The notes under the pieces: model-generated
Database searches by the model: none
What the model was told of the DNA's origin: nothing
What the model saw: the letters and a program-made list of their open reading frames with translations, nothing else
Program-made: the position numbers and the translations under genes
In this document: piece by piece, positions 51,695-60,103 of the stretch
Layout: each line of letters starts with the position of its first letter
Numbering within the stretch: position 1 is the first letter of the stretch
Assembly: GCF_008704395.1 (NCBI RefSeq)
Contig: NZ_CP023695.1
Location: 4,278,001 to 4,342,000 of the forward strand
Reading direction: 5' to 3'
DNA: 64,000 bases
Source: Streptomyces alboniger
GTDB taxonomy: Bacteria; Actinomycetota; Actinomycetes; Streptomycetales; Streptomycetaceae

Positions 51695-51892
51695 ATGGAG
51701 AGCGCACCCGCGATCTTCGCCGGAACGGTGTTCGCGCTGTTCGGTGCCGGACTGCTGCTGTGGACCGGTGCGCGGGTCGCGCACCGCGAGCCCGTCGCCC
51801 ACGGTGTGAAGCCCGTCGCATCGGCGACGCTCTCCGCGCTCGCCGGTTCCGGGGCGCTGCTTCTCGGAGTGTGGTGTTTCACTCGGCTGTGA
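51695..51892 (+). CDS. Small membrane protein (65 aa)
   Basis: ATG 51695 is preceded by GGGAGG at 51681-51686. The protein MESAPAIFAGTVFALFGAGL continues into LLLWTGARVAHREPVAHGVK and ends PVASATLSALAGSGALLLGV plus WCFTRL. Two hydrophobic helices of about 20 residues are joined by a polar loop with HREP. It is probably a small integral membrane protein. I do not recognise a family. Confidence 0.7.
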   Translation: MESAPAIFAGTVFALFGAGLLLWTGARVAHREPVAHGVKPVASATLSALAGSGALLLGVWCFTRL

Positions 51893-52457
51893 ATCCGGGG
51901 GCGCCGACAGCGGCGGACCGCCACCTTCCGGTGACGGTGGAGCGTCGTATTTCGGCTGCGGCGGAGCGCCGTGTTCCGGTCGACGGGCGGCCGTACGTCG
52001 ATGGGGCGGATGGGGCCTGTCCCGGTGGTGCGGCGGGTGGTACTCCCGTAGGGAGTGGGGTCGCGCTTCCCGGTGGCGGTGTCGCCTTTCGACAGGGCGG
52101 ACAGGCTCGGTCCGATGCCGTGGAGGGGACTGGTCCGGGGCGATACGGGGACTCCTCAGGTACCGGGGAGCGGACGGCTCCAGGTGATCGCGCAGGTGCG
52201 GCGGGGCCGCTGCCCCGGCGGGTCGCCGAAACGGCAGGTCGCCACTCCGGGCGGCAGGAATGGCGGTAGTCGGGTTACCGTTCGAGTGGCCGTTGCGGGC
52301 TTTTACCGTTTGACACGGGGGCGGGATGTACCGTCACACTCCGCAGCGTCAGCGCAACGCAAGCCATGCGAGCACTGCCACCGCACTGCCAGGAGCACTG
52401 CTACGAGCATTGCCACCGCGCACTGCCACCGAGCGTCGACCGGAGAGAAGAGCGAAG
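51893..52457. other. Intergenic region upstream of topA
   Basis: 565 bp without a gene I would accept. It holds the topA promoter region and, at 52370-52435, a degenerate run of CACTGCCACCG and GAGCACTGC copies that will be transcribed into the topA leader. A long topA leader is implied. Confidence 0.55.
52310..52340 (+). promoter_or_regulatory. topA: Possible topA promoter
   Basis: TTGACA at 52310-52315 is a perfect -35 element; TCACACT at 52334-52340 at 18 bp spacing could be a -10, as in some Streptomyces housekeeping promoters. The start would be roughly 110 bp before the topA start codon. Confidence 0.4.
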
Positions 52458-55289
52458 TTGTCCCCGACCAGCGAGACCGCACAGGGCGGCCGCCGACTCG
52501 TCATCGTCGAGTCGCCTGCCAAGGCGAAGACGATCAAGAGCTACCTCGGCCCCGGCTACGTAGTCGAGGCCAGCGTCGGGCACATCCGCGACCTCCCCAA
52601 CGGCGCCGCGGAGGTGCCCGAGAAGTACACCGGCGAGGTGCGCCGCCTCGGCGTGGACGTCGAGCATGACTTCGCGCCCATCTATGTCGTCAACGCCGAC
52701 AAGAAGGCGCAGGTCAAGAAGCTCAAGGACCTGCTGAAGGACTCCGACGAACTCTTTCTCGCCACCGATGAGGACCGCGAGGGCGAAGCCATCGCGTGGC
52801 ACCTCCTCGAGGTCCTGAAGCCCAAGGTCCCCGTCCACCGGATGGTCTTCCACGAGATCACCAAGGACGCGATCCGCAGCGCCGTCGCCAACCCGCGCGA
52901 GCTGAACAAGCGCATGGTCGACGCGCAGGAGACCCGCCGCATCCTCGACCGCCTCTACGGCTACGAGGTCTCGCCGGTCCTGTGGAAGAAGGTCATGCCG
53001 CGCCTGTCGGCGGGCCGCGTCCAGTCCGTGGCCACCCGCCTCGTCGTCGAACGGGAGCGCGAGCGCATCGCCTTCCGTTCCGCCGAGTACTGGGACCTGA
53101 CCGGCACCTTCGGCACCGGCCGCGCCGGTGACGCCTCCGACCCGTCGCAGCTCGTCGCCCGCCTCACCTCGGTCGACGGCAAGCGGATCGCCCAGGGCCG
53201 TGACTTCAACTCCGTCGGGCAGCTCAAATCCGACACCCTGCACCTGGACGAGGCGAACGCCCGTGCGCTCGCCGCCGCGCTCCAGGACACGAACTTCTCC
53301 GTACGCTCCGTCGAGTCCAAGCCGTACCGCCGCTCTCCGTACGCCCCGTTCCGTACGACGACGATGCAGCAGGAGGCCTCGCGCAAGCTGGGCTTCGGCG
53401 CTAAGGCCACGATGCAGGTGGCCCAGAAGCTGTACGAGAACGGCTTCATCACCTATATGCGTACGGACTCCACGACCCTGTCCGACACGGCGGTCACCGC
53501 CGCTCGCGCTCAGGTCACGCAGCTCTACGGCAGCGACTACCTGCCGGACAAGCCGCGTACGTACGCCGGAAAGGTCAAGAACGCGCAGGAGGCGCACGAG
53601 GCGATCCGCCCCTCGGGTGATCGTTTCCGCACGCCCGCCGAGACCGGCCTGACCGGCGACCAGTTCCGGCTCTACGAGCTGATCTGGAAGCGCACCGTCG
53701 CCTCCCAGATGAAGGACGCGACCGGGAACTCCGTCACGGTCAAGATCGGTGGCCGCGCCTCCGACGGCCGCGACGCCGAGTTCAGCGCGTCCGGCAAGAC
53801 CATCACCTTCCACGGCTTCCTCAAGGCGTACGTCGAGGGCGCCGACGACCCGAACGCCGAGCTGGACGACCGCGAGCGCAGGCTTCCGCAGGTCAACGAG
53901 GGAGACGCGCTCTCCGCCGAGGAGATCTCGGTCGACGGGCACGCGACCAAGCCCCCGGCCCGCTACACCGAGGCCTCGCTGGTCAAGGAGCTGGAAGAGC
54001 GCGAGATCGGCCGCCCGTCGACGTACGCGTCGATCCTCGGGACCATCCTCGACCGCGGATACGTCTTCAAGAAGGGGACGGCGCTCGTCCCCTCGTTCCT
54101 GTCGTTCGCCGTCGTCAATCTGCTGGAGAAGCACTTCGGGCGGCTCGTCGACTACGACTTCACCGCCAGGATGGAGGACGACCTCGACCGCATCGCGCGG
54201 GGCGAGGCGCAGGCCGTGCCGTGGCTGCGGCGCTTCTACTTCGGTGAGGGCGAGCCCTCCGGCGGCGCGGCCGACGCGGGCAACGGCGACGGCGACCACC
54301 TCGGCGGCCTCAAGGAACTCGTCACCGACCTCGGCGCGATCGACGCCCGCGAGGTGTCGTCCTTCCCCGTCGGTGACGGCATCATGCTGCGCGTGGGCCG
54401 CTACGGCCCCTACATCGAGCGCGGCGAGCGCGACTCCGAGGAGCACCAGCGGGCCGACGTCCCCGAGGACCTGGCGCCCGACGAGCTGACCGTCGAGTAC
54501 GCGGAGGAGCTGCTCGCCAAGCCGAGCGGGGACTTCGAACTGGGCGCGGACCCCGCGTCCGGCCACCAGATCGTCGCCAAGGACGGGCGTTACGGCCCGT
54601 ACGTCACCGAGGTGCTGCCCGAGGGCACGCCGAAGACCGGCAAGAACGCGGTCAAGCCGCGCACGGCCTCGCTCTTCAAGTCCATGTCGTTGGACACGGT
54701 CACCCTTGAGGACGCGCTGAAGCTGATGTCGCTGCCGCGCGTCGTCGGCACCGACGCCGAGGGCGTCGAGATCACCGCGCAGAACGGCCGGTACGGCCCG
54801 TATCTGAAGAAGGGCACCGACTCGCGCTCCATCGAGAGCGAGGAGCAGCTCTTCACCATCACGCTCGAAGAGGCCCTGGAGATCTACTCCCAGCCGAAGC
54901 AGCGGGGGCGCGCGGCCGCGAAGCCGCCGCTGAAGGAGCTGGGCGAGGACCCGGTCAGCGGGAAGCCCGTCGTGGTCAAGGACGGCCGCTTCGGCGCGTA
55001 CGTGACCGATGGCGAGACCAACGCGACGCTGCGGGCGGCGGACTCGGTCGAGGACATCACCCCGGAGCGCGGCTACGAGCTGCTCGCGGAGAAGCGGGCG
55101 AAGGGGCCGGCCAAGAAGACGGCGAAGAAGGCCGCCAAGAAGGCGCCTGCCAAGAAGGCGCCCGCTAAGAAGGCTGCCGCCACGAAGACTGCCGCGGCCA
55201 AGAAGACGACCGCTAAGAAGACTGCCGCTAAGAAGACCACTGCCAAGAAGGCGGCGGCTTCGAGTAAGGCTGCCTCTTCGGAGGACTGA
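52458..55289 (+). CDS. topA: DNA topoisomerase I with Lys/Ala repeat tail
   Basis: The 943-aa protein starts at TTG 52458 (GGAGAG upstream), which gives the family-typical beginning MSPTSETAQGGRRLVIVESP; the in-frame ATG at 52326 would add 44 unlikely residues. The TOPRIM motifs are VIVESPAKAKTIKSYL and LATDEDREGEAIAWHLL, and the active-site tyrosine is in GFITYMRTDSTTLS. The C-terminus has repeated toprim-like/zinc-less modules with GRYGPYI/GRYGPYV (for example GRYGPYVTEV), then a tail of KKTAKKAAKKAPAKK-type repeats of about 60 residues. It relaxes negative supercoils. The Lys/Ala tail is known from Streptomyces TopA to increase processivity. Confidence 0.97.
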   Translation: MSPTSETAQGGRRLVIVESPAKAKTIKSYLGPGYVVEASVGHIRDLPNGAAEVPEKYTGEVRRLGVDVEHDFAPIYVVNADKKAQVKKLKDLLKDSDELFLATDEDREGEAIAWHLLEVLKPKVPVHRMVFHEITKDAIRSAVANPRELNKRMVDAQETRRILDRLYGYEVSPVLWKKVMPRLSAGRVQSVATRLVVERERERIAFRSAEYWDLTGTFGTGRAGDASDPSQLVARLTSVDGKRIAQGRDFNSVGQLKSDTLHLDEANARALAAALQDTNFSVRSVESKPYRRSPYAPFRTTTMQQEASRKLGFGAKATMQVAQKLYENGFITYMRTDSTTLSDTAVTAARAQVTQLYGSDYLPDKPRTYAGKVKNAQEAHEAIRPSGDRFRTPAETGLTGDQFRLYELIWKRTVASQMKDATGNSVTVKIGGRASDGRDAEFSASGKTITFHGFLKAYVEGADDPNAELDDRERRLPQVNEGDALSAEEISVDGHATKPPARYTEASLVKELEEREIGRPSTYASILGTILDRGYVFKKGTALVPSFLSFAVVNLLEKHFGRLVDYDFTARMEDDLDRIARGEAQAVPWLRRFYFGEGEPSGGAADAGNGDGDHLGGLKELVTDLGAIDAREVSSFPVGDGIMLRVGRYGPYIERGERDSEEHQRADVPEDLAPDELTVEYAEELLAKPSGDFELGADPASGHQIVAKDGRYGPYVTEVLPEGTPKTGKNAVKPRTASLFKSMSLDTVTLEDALKLMSLPRVVGTDAEGVEITAQNGRYGPYLKKGTDSRSIESEEQLFTITLEEALEIYSQPKQRGRAAAKPPLKELGEDPVSGKPVVVKDGRFGAYVTDGETNATLRAADSVEDITPERGYELLAEKRAKGPAKKTAKKAAKKAPAKKAPAKKAAATKTAAAKKTTAKKTAAKKTTAKKAAASSKAASSED

Positions 55290-55360
55290 CACAACGGGGC
55301 GACCGGGCGTTAGTTCGGGTGGGCCCTCGGGGAAGCGGCGCGTCCAGATAGGCTGGACGG

Positions 55361-58300
55361 ATGACGCGTGCCGAGCAGCCAACGGCCGGAATTCCGGCCC
55401 CCGACGACGCCCTGGTCGCAGATTCCCGAGAGCGTGCGGTCCGCGCTCTGCTGCGCGTACCCCAGCTGAAGCGGTTGTGGAGCGCCCATCTCGTCGGCAG
55501 TGCCGGCGACGCGCTCGCCCTGCTCGTCCTGGTGATTCTCGCGCTCCAGTCGGCCATCGCGGAAGGCGCCTTCGGCGGCGGCTACCGCGGCGTGGCCCTC
55601 GCCATCACCGCGGTCTTCGGAGCGCGCGTCCTCGCGACGCTGCTCTTCGGAGCGGTGCTCCTCGGGCCACTCACCTCCCTCACCTCACCGGGCGGCCCGC
55701 TCGACCGGCGCTGGACCATGGTCGGCGCCGACGGCGTGCGCGCGGCGCTGCTGATCGTCGCGCCGCTGTGGATCGACTGGACGCCGGACAACGCCCTCGC
55801 GGTGATCCTGGTGACCTCCTTCGTGGTCGGGGTCGCCGAGCGGTTCTGGACGGTCGCCAGGGAGAGCGTGGCGCCCGCGCTGCTGCCCGCGCCGCCCCTG
55901 GAGGGCGCGACGGTACGGCCGCTGCCGGACCACATGGACGCGCTGCGGCGCCTGTCGCTGCGTACGGGATTCGTGGCGCTGCCCCTCGCGGCCGCCGCGC
56001 TGGTCGCCATCACGCTCATCGGCAACCTCCTGGGCGCCGGGCTCGACTGGTTCGCACTGCACCAGGCGGGGCTCGCCTCGTTCCTCGCGGCCGGGCTGTT
56101 CGCCGGTTCGCTGTCCATCGTCTACTTCCTGCGGCTTCCCGGTACGCAGACGCCACGCGCGCGTAGCCCCCTCGAAGGGCTTCGCAGGCCGCGTACGGGC
56201 ACCGGCACCGACAAGGGGCGTACGGGTGCCATCCCGCTGCTCGTCGTCGCCTGTGCCGCCGTCGCCACGGCCGTCGCCGCAGCCGTCGCCGTCGCCTTGC
56301 TGCACGCCAAGGACCTGGGCGGTGGGCCCGTCACGTACGGCCTGATCGTCCTCGCGCTCACCGGCGGCACCGTCGTCGGCATCCGTACCGCGCCCTCCCT
56401 GCTGACCTCGCTCTCGCGCCGCCGGCTGCTCGCTCTCGCGATCGCCCTCACCGGCGTCGCACTGCTCGCCGCGGGCCTCGTGCCCGACGTGACGACCGTC
56501 CTGCTGCTGCTGGCCCTCACCGGCGTCAGCGCGGGCGTCGCCGCGAACACCGGGCACGCGCTGCTCGACCAGGAGGTCGAGGACTACCGCAGGGCCCGCA
56601 CCACCGAACACCTCCAGGCCGTCGTCCGGCTGAGCGTCGCGCTCGGCGCGCTGGTGGCCCCCGTGGTCGCCGCCGCGATCGGGCCGCACCGCATGGTCAA
56701 CGGCAAGTTCGTCTTCGACCACGGAGGCGCCGCCTTCACGCTGATGCTGGTCGGCGCGCTGCTCCTGCCGGTGGCCGCGCTGGTCCTCGCCAAGGCCGAC
56801 GACCGGCAGGGCGTACCGCTGCGACACGACCTGCTGGACGCGCTGCGCGGCGGCGACGACCCGGCGCAGGCTCCCTGCGCCACCGGTTTCTTCATCGCCC
56901 TGGAGGGCGGCGACGGCGCCGGTAAGTCGACGCAGGCCGAGGCGCTCGCCGAGTGGATCCGCGCCAAGGGCCATGAAGTCGTCGTCACGCGCGAGCCGGG
57001 CGCCACGCCCGTCGGCAAGCGGCTGCGGTCGATCCTGCTGGACGTGTCCTCGGCCGGCCTCTCGCACCGCGCGGAGGCCCTGCTGTACGCCGCCGACCGC
57101 GCCGAGCACGTCGACACCGTCGTACGGCCCGCCCTGGAGCGCGGCGCCATCGTCATCTCCGACCGGTACATCGACTCGTCCGTCGCCTACCAGGGCGCCG
57201 GACGCGACCTCTCGCCGACCGAGATCGCCCGCATCAACCGCTGGGCCACCGGTGGGCTCGTACCGAACCTGACGTGCCTGCTCGACGTATCGCCCGAGGC
57301 CGCCCGCGAGCGGTTCACGGAGGCGCCCGACCGGCTTGAGTCGGAGCCCGCCGAGTTCCACGCGCGCGTGCGGTCCGGTTTCCTCACGCTCGCCGCCGCC
57401 GACCCGGGCCGCTACCTCGTCGTCGACGCCTCCCAGGAGCCGGAGGCGGTCACGACCGTGATCCGGCACCGGCTCGACGTGGTCCTTCCGCTCTCCGAGG
57501 CCGAGGTGAAGGCCCAGGAAGAGGCCCGCAAGGCCGCCGAGGAGGAGGCGCGGCGCAAGGCCGAGGAAGAGGCCGCCCGCAAGGCTGAGGAGGAGCGCCT
57601 GGAGCGCGAGCGCCAGGAGCAGCTCGCCAAACTGCGCGCCGAGGAGGAGGAGCGCAAGCGGCGCGAGCTGGAAGAGGCCCAGCGCCGCGAGGCCGAGCGG
57701 CAGGCCGAGGAGGCCAGGAAGCGGGCCGAGGAGGCGCGGCGCAAGGCCGAGGAGGAGAAGGCCAGGCTGCTCGCCGAGGAGAAACTCAGGGAGGCCGAGG
57801 AGGCGCGGCGCCGCGCGGAGGCCGAGGAAGAGGCGCGGCTGCGGGCCGAGGCGGAGGAGCGTCGGCGCGAGAAGCAGCGCAAGGCGGAGGAGGCGTTGCT
57901 GCGGGCGGAGGAGGCGCGGCGGATGGCAGCGGCGTCCGCGTCCGCGGCTGCGGCGGCGGCTGAGGCGGCTTCGGCCTCCACGGCTTCTGCTTCTGTTTCT
58001 GCGCCGGGTGCCTCAGACGCACCCGCGCCGGGTGCCTCAGACGCCCCGGCCGTACCGGCTGCCCCGTCCGTGCCGCCCGCCGCGGCCGCACCAGCTGCCC
58101 CGTCCGCACCGGCCACCCCATCCGCACCGGCCGCCCAGCCCGTGCCGGACAACGAGACCACCGTGTCCACCCCCGTGGTGGCGCCGCCGCCCGCCGGAGC
58201 GGCCGACGAGACCGCCGTCCTGCCGGCGGTGCGGCCCGGAGGGCCGGGCCCGGAGGACACCGAGGTGCTGCCTCAGCCGCCGGTTCCGGGGGCTACGGAC

Positions 58301-58609
58301 GAGACAGCGGTGCTGCCGGCCGTCTCCGAGGACAAGGTGCCGCCGGGCTACTTCCGCGACGAGCGTCCGTCGGCCGCCGAGGGGGCCAACGAACGCACCC
58401 GCGAGCTTCCCCAGATCGACGAGCAGGGCACGCCCCGGCGGTCCGGGCCCGGATGGGCCGAGGAGACGCCGGCGGGCGATCTGCCGACGCTGGCGGACGA
58501 ACTGCTCGGCTCGCACGAGGACGGTGCCGACGGCGCCCACGAGGCGGATGGCGCCGATGACGCTGATGGCAGGAGCGGGCGGGGGCGCCGCGGCGGCCGC
58601 CGACGTTGA
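55361..58609 (+). CDS. tmk: MFS-like membrane domain fused to dTMP kinase with long coiled coil
   Basis: The 1082-aa protein has four parts. Residues 25-480 form an MFS-type membrane domain of about 12 helices (VGSAGDALALLVLVILALQS). Residues about 505-710 are a thymidylate kinase with P-loop FFIALEGGDGAGKSTQAEAL, the VTREPGATPVGKRLRS segment and SDRYIDSSVAYQGAGRDLSP. Residues about 715-860 are a highly charged KAEEEARRKAEEE-type helix, probably a long coiled coil. The rest is Ala/Pro/Asp-rich with two repeats of DETAVLPAV and a basic end GRGRRGGRRR. The kinase makes dTDP from dTMP. Why it is tied to a transporter domain is unknown; the arrangement occurs in Streptomyces. Confidence 0.9.
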   Translation: MTRAEQPTAGIPAPDDALVADSRERAVRALLRVPQLKRLWSAHLVGSAGDALALLVLVILALQSAIAEGAFGGGYRGVALAITAVFGARVLATLLFGAVLLGPLTSLTSPGGPLDRRWTMVGADGVRAALLIVAPLWIDWTPDNALAVILVTSFVVGVAERFWTVARESVAPALLPAPPLEGATVRPLPDHMDALRRLSLRTGFVALPLAAAALVAITLIGNLLGAGLDWFALHQAGLASFLAAGLFAGSLSIVYFLRLPGTQTPRARSPLEGLRRPRTGTGTDKGRTGAIPLLVVACAAVATAVAAAVAVALLHAKDLGGGPVTYGLIVLALTGGTVVGIRTAPSLLTSLSRRRLLALAIALTGVALLAAGLVPDVTTVLLLLALTGVSAGVAANTGHALLDQEVEDYRRARTTEHLQAVVRLSVALGALVAPVVAAAIGPHRMVNGKFVFDHGGAAFTLMLVGALLLPVAALVLAKADDRQGVPLRHDLLDALRGGDDPAQAPCATGFFIALEGGDGAGKSTQAEALAEWIRAKGHEVVVTREPGATPVGKRLRSILLDVSSAGLSHRAEALLYAADRAEHVDTVVRPALERGAIVISDRYIDSSVAYQGAGRDLSPTEIARINRWATGGLVPNLTCLLDVSPEAARERFTEAPDRLESEPAEFHARVRSGFLTLAAADPGRYLVVDASQEPEAVTTVIRHRLDVVLPLSEAEVKAQEEARKAAEEEARRKAEEEAARKAEEERLERERQEQLAKLRAEEEERKRRELEEAQRREAERQAEEARKRAEEARRKAEEEKARLLAEEKLREAEEARRRAEAEEEARLRAEAEERRREKQRKAEEALLRAEEARRMAAASASAAAAAAEAASASTASASVSAPGASDAPAPGASDAPAVPAAPSVPPAAAAPAAPSAPATPSAPAAQPVPDNETTVSTPVVAPPPAGAADETAVLPAVRPGGPGPEDTEVLPQPPVPGATDETAVLPAVSEDKVPPGYFRDERPSAAEGANERTRELPQIDEQGTPRRSGPGWAEETPAGDLPTLADELLGSHEDGADGAHEADGADDADGRSGRGRRGGRRR

Positions 58610-58739
58610 TCGCGGGCGCGGGCGCGGGTCCGAAGGCGGGCCGGGGGCCGTCCGGGAGCCGGGCGGCCCGGATTGTCAGTGGCGTGTTCCACAATGGCAG
58701 TCCGGCAAGAGCAGTGCGCAGCGTAAGGCGGTGACCCCC

Positions 58740-58775
58740 ATGAGCGTGTGGGACGACGTGGCGGTGACGTCGTGA
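58740..58775 (+). CDS. Possible 11-codon leader peptide of holB, mirroring its N-terminus
   Basis: ATG 58740 opens MSVWDDVAVTS and ends with a TGA that overlaps the GTG start of holB (GTGA at 58772-58775). The first six residues equal the start of the holB product (MSVWDDLVGQ). It looks like a tandem duplication of the 5' end of the gene that left a coupled mini-ORF. Translation is not proven. Confidence 0.4.
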   Translation: MSVWDDVAVTS

Positions 58776-59977
58776 GCGTGTGGGACGACCTGGTGGGCCA
58801 GGATCGGGTGAGCGCGCAGCTGAGTGCCGCCGCCCGGGACGCCGACGCGCTGGTGACCGCGGTCGCCGCCGACACGCCCGTGCCGGATTCGTCGAAGATG
58901 ACGCATGCCTGGCTGTTCACGGGTCCGCCCGGCTCCGGACGGTCCACGGCGGCGCGGGCCTTCGCCGCCGCCCTCCAGTGCACCAGCCCGGACCGCGCCC
59001 TGGGCGGCGTTCCCGGCTGCGGGTTCTGCGACGGCTGTCACACCAGCCTCGTCGGTACGCACGCCGACGTGGAAGTGGTGCGTACGGACCTGCTGTCCAT
59101 CGGCGTGAAGGAGACCCGCGAGCTCGTCCGGAGGGCCCAGCTCTCGCCCGCGGTCGGGCGCTGGCAGGTCATCGTCCTGGAAGACGCCGACCGCCTCACC
59201 GAGGGCGCGGGGAACGTCCTGCTGAAAGCCGTCGAGGAGCCCGCTCCCCGTACCGTGTGGCTGCTCTGCGCGCCCTCCCTGGAGGACGTGCTGCCGACCA
59301 TCCGCTCCCGCTGCCGGCACCTGACACTGCGTACGCCTCCTGTGGATGCCGTCGCCGACGTGCTCGTACGAAGAGACGGCATCGAGCCCGACGTCGCCGC
59401 GTCGGTGGCGCGCGCCACGCAGGGGCACATCGGCCGCGCCCGGCGGCTCGCCACCGACCCCCGCGCGCGCGAGCGCAGGGCCGCCGTCCTGAAGCTGCCC
59501 CTGCGCGTGCAGGAGATCGGCGGCTGTCTGAAGGCGGCGCAGGAGCTGATCGACACGGCGACCGACGACGCGAAGCAGGTCGCCGAGGACGTCGACACCA
59601 AGGAGACCGAGGAGATGAAGGCGGCGCTCGGCGGGGCGCAGGGCAGCCGGATGCCGCGCGGCACCGCGGGCATCATGAAGGAGCTGGAGGACCGCCAGAA
59701 GCGCCGCAAGACCCGTACGCAGCGCGACAGCCTCGACCTCGCGCTCATCGACCTGACCGGTGTCTACCGCGACGTCCTCGCCCTTCAGTTGGGCTCCCGC
59801 GTCGCCATCGCCAACACGGAGGTGCAGGACATGCTGGAGCGCATGGCCCTGGCCACTTCCCCCGAGGCCACGCTGCGCCGCATCGAGGCGATCGGCGCCT
59901 GCCGCACGGCCCTCGATCGCAATGTGGCGCCGCTGCTGGCCGTGGAGGCGATGACGGTGGCGTTGCGGGCCGGGTGA
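58772..59977 (+). CDS. holB: DNA polymerase III delta' subunit
   Basis: The 401-aa protein is the clamp-loader subunit delta'. The AAA+ core starts FTGPPGSGRSTAARAFAAAL, where Arg replaces the Walker A lysine, as is normal for delta' that does not hydrolyse ATP. A zinc-finger follows with cysteines in QCTSPDRAL ... GCGFCDGCHTS. The SRC motif is in TIRSRCRHLTL and the sensor-type region in VIVLEDADRLTEGAGNVLLK. The C-terminal domain is helical. The GTG at 58772 is the start; an 11-codon mini-ORF overlaps it. It is co-directional with the tmk fusion at 160 bp and the TAP-like gene follows after 126 bp. Confidence 0.93.
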   Translation: MSVWDDLVGQDRVSAQLSAAARDADALVTAVAADTPVPDSSKMTHAWLFTGPPGSGRSTAARAFAAALQCTSPDRALGGVPGCGFCDGCHTSLVGTHADVEVVRTDLLSIGVKETRELVRRAQLSPAVGRWQVIVLEDADRLTEGAGNVLLKAVEEPAPRTVWLLCAPSLEDVLPTIRSRCRHLTLRTPPVDAVADVLVRRDGIEPDVAASVARATQGHIGRARRLATDPRARERRAAVLKLPLRVQEIGGCLKAAQELIDTATDDAKQVAEDVDTKETEEMKAALGGAQGSRMPRGTAGIMKELEDRQKRRKTRTQRDSLDLALIDLTGVYRDVLALQLGSRVAIANTEVQDMLERMALATSPEATLRRIEAIGACRTALDRNVAPLLAVEAMTVALRAG

Positions 59978-60103
59978 GGCGGCCGGTCCCGTGAGGGAGC
60001 GGCGGTGAACCGCCGCGCGTGGCGGACTGGTTGACGCCGTCACCCGTACGAGTAGCGAGCGAGTACGTTATGTGTTCAGGCGTGCGCGGAGGGTTAGGCT
60101 CGC

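Noticed and set aside
52401..55382. A 993-codon open frame antisense to topA
   Set aside because: It mirrors the strong topA coding frame; composition is Leu/Val/Arg/Gly-rich without domain motifs.
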